A stretch of DNA of 13,327 nt from the NCBI GenBank assembly GCA_016212195.1, contig JACRGW010000093.1:1-13327 (forward strand). Reading direction: 5' to 3'. Under the pieces are notes generated by a model. It was not told the origin of the DNA, did no database searches, and was given only the letters and a program-made list of their open reading frames with translations. Below, piece after piece: positions 12,760-13,327 of this stretch (within the stretch, counting starts at the first letter, position 1; each line of letters starts with the position of its first letter). This stretch comes from Nitrospirota bacterium. GTDB lineage: Bacteria; Nitrospirota; Thermodesulfovibrionia; JACRGW01. The position numbers were made by a program, and so were the translations under genes.

Positions 12760-13327
12760 ACCTCTATGGGTGTATGAAATTTTCTTACCCATTATAGATC
12801 CCGTTAGAAAATTTGGACGTAGCTTTCTTTCTAACGGGGTAAATCTCCTTTACCCAACAACATGTGCGATATGTAATCGCAAATCCTCAGACCATTTCTG
12901 TCCGACTTGCTGGGATAAGATAGAATTATTTAAACAGCCTTTATGTCCTAAGTGTGGAAGGCCTTTTACTTCTGATATTTCTCTATCAAGAAGTCCTGAT
13001 CATTTGTGTTCAGAATGCAGAGATATAAAGACTTATTTTGATAAAGCAATTGCTATAGGTCCTTATGATGGAACTCTTGCCGAAGCGATTCATCTCTTTA
13101 AGTACAATCGCAAGAAAGTATTAGGCAGCATCTTAGGGAGAATTATGGTAGATAATATAATCTCCAGTTCTTCCCTTTTCCATACCGAGCTGGTCGAAGT
13201 ATCATCTCTTATAATATTACCTGTCCCGCTCCATCCCAAAAGGCTCAGGGAAAGGGAATTCAACCAATCCCTTCTCCTTGCGAAGGAAATCAGTCTTACT
13301 TTCAGGATCCCTTTAATTCCTTATAAC
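12749..13327 (+). CDS. comF: ComF-family phosphoribosyltransferase-like protein, C-terminus off the window
   Basis: ComF proteins combine a zinc finger with a phosphoribosyltransferase-fold domain and act in DNA uptake and recombination. The frame runs open from ATG 12749 to the right edge, 193 codons. After about 32 N-terminal residues come NLLYPTTCAIC (32-42), FCPTCW (50-55), LCPKCGRPF (65-73) and LCSECR (86-91), four Cys pairs for zinc. AIHLFKYNRKK and ILPVPLHPKRLREREFNQ then form the start of the PRTase-like part. The start overlaps apgM by 11 bases and has no clear ribosome site; an in-frame GTG at 12770 is an alternative. A perfect 11-bp inverted repeat encodes residues 18-30, and a REP-like segment encodes HTELVEVS (145-152) in the middle. 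The full PRPP loop is beyond the edge. Confidence 0.93.
   Translation, partial: MVHKPLWVYEIFLPIIDPVRKFGRSFLSNGVNLLYPTTCAICNRKSSDHFCPTCWDKIELFKQPLCPKCGRPFTSDISLSRSPDHLCSECRDIKTYFDKAIAIGPYDGTLAEAIHLFKYNRKKVLGSILGRIMVDNIISSSSLFHTELVEVSSLIILPVPLHPKRLREREFNQSLLLAKEISLTFRIPLIPYN
12800..12838. repeat. Perfect 11-bp inverted repeat inside the 5' part of comF
   Basis: CCCGTTAGAAA (12800-12810) and TTTCTAACGGG (12828-12838) are exact reverse complements around a 17-base loop. They encode DPVRK... and ...LSNG in ComF (residues 18-30), just before the conserved N-terminal Cys region. Such a long exact match in coding DNA is unlikely to be selected for protein reasons and looks like a palindromic repeat that was absorbed in frame. 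Confidence 0.88.
13181..13202 (+). repeat. REP-like segment inside comF
   Basis: The DNA from 13181 to 13202 includes ACCGAGCTGGTCGAAGTA and encodes HTELVEVS. From memory, GAGCTTGTCGAAG-type sequences are half-sites of widespread bacterial extragenic palindromes and often surface in proteins as ELVEV or ELVEG peptides. Only one half-site is visible here, so this is a tentative call. Confidence 0.45.

Noticed and set aside
1..13327. CRISPR array, tRNA, rRNA or prophage genes
   Set aside because: I saw no spaced direct repeats of CRISPR length, no cloverleaf-like segment and no phage structural or integrase gene; the repeats present are short palindromes and heptamers.

Overview
The window looks like a piece of the chromosome of an uncultivated, moderately AT-rich Gram-negative bacterium. 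The Gram-negative call rests on a LapB-type lipopolysaccharide-assembly protein. Gene content (archaeal-type phosphoglycerate mutase, LapA/LapB-like protein, DUF2062 protein, M50 protease) and many short palindromic repeats would fit Nitrospirota or a Desulfobacterota-like lineage. That placement is an impression from gene content, not a phylogenetic result.

Layout. (1) Positions 1-1270 look like the distal end of an integron cassette array: the tail of one cassette gene, an attC-like site (91-153), a 1.1-kb cassette (148-1264) with a flavodoxin-like iron-sulfur flavoprotein and a RelE/ParE-type toxin-antitoxin pair, and a second attC-like site (1213-1270). No integrase gene is in the window; an array normally has it on the side that lies off the left edge. 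(2) Positions 1290-7678 hold a minus-strand housekeeping cluster, in transcription order coaE, galU, lon, thiL, a DUF2062 membrane protein and an M50 membrane protease. (3) Positions 7679-7783 are a divergent promoter region, followed by a small secreted protein on the plus strand. (4) Positions 8079-8853 hold a minus-strand cupin-DoxX pair. (5) Positions 9015-13327 hold a plus-strand series: nadD, rsfS, a LapA-LapB fusion-like protein, archaeal-type phosphoglycerate mutase (apgM), and comF, which runs off the right edge.

How the genes work together. The core genes serve cofactor synthesis (CoaE for coenzyme A, ThiL for thiamine diphosphate, NadD for NAD), envelope biogenesis and quality control (GalU, LapA/B-like, M50 protease), proteolysis (Lon), ribosome silencing (RsfS), glycolysis (ApgM) and DNA uptake or recombination (ComF). 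None depends on the cassette region, which looks like recently mobile accessory DNA joined to the 3' end of the housekeeping cluster.

Two features cut across the window. Short repeats intrude into or abut genes at several places: heptamer repeats in thiL and between nadD and rsfS, a palindrome in the 3' end of coaE, a nested palindrome cluster before apgM, an 11-bp perfect inverted repeat near the start of comF, and a REP-like peptide-coding segment inside comF. In addition, three genes without a visible ribosome binding site (coaE, galU, nadD) each have a TTGAC(A/T) box, a 15-bp gap and a -10-like hexamer ending only 8-10 bases before the start codon, which suggests leaderless transcripts.
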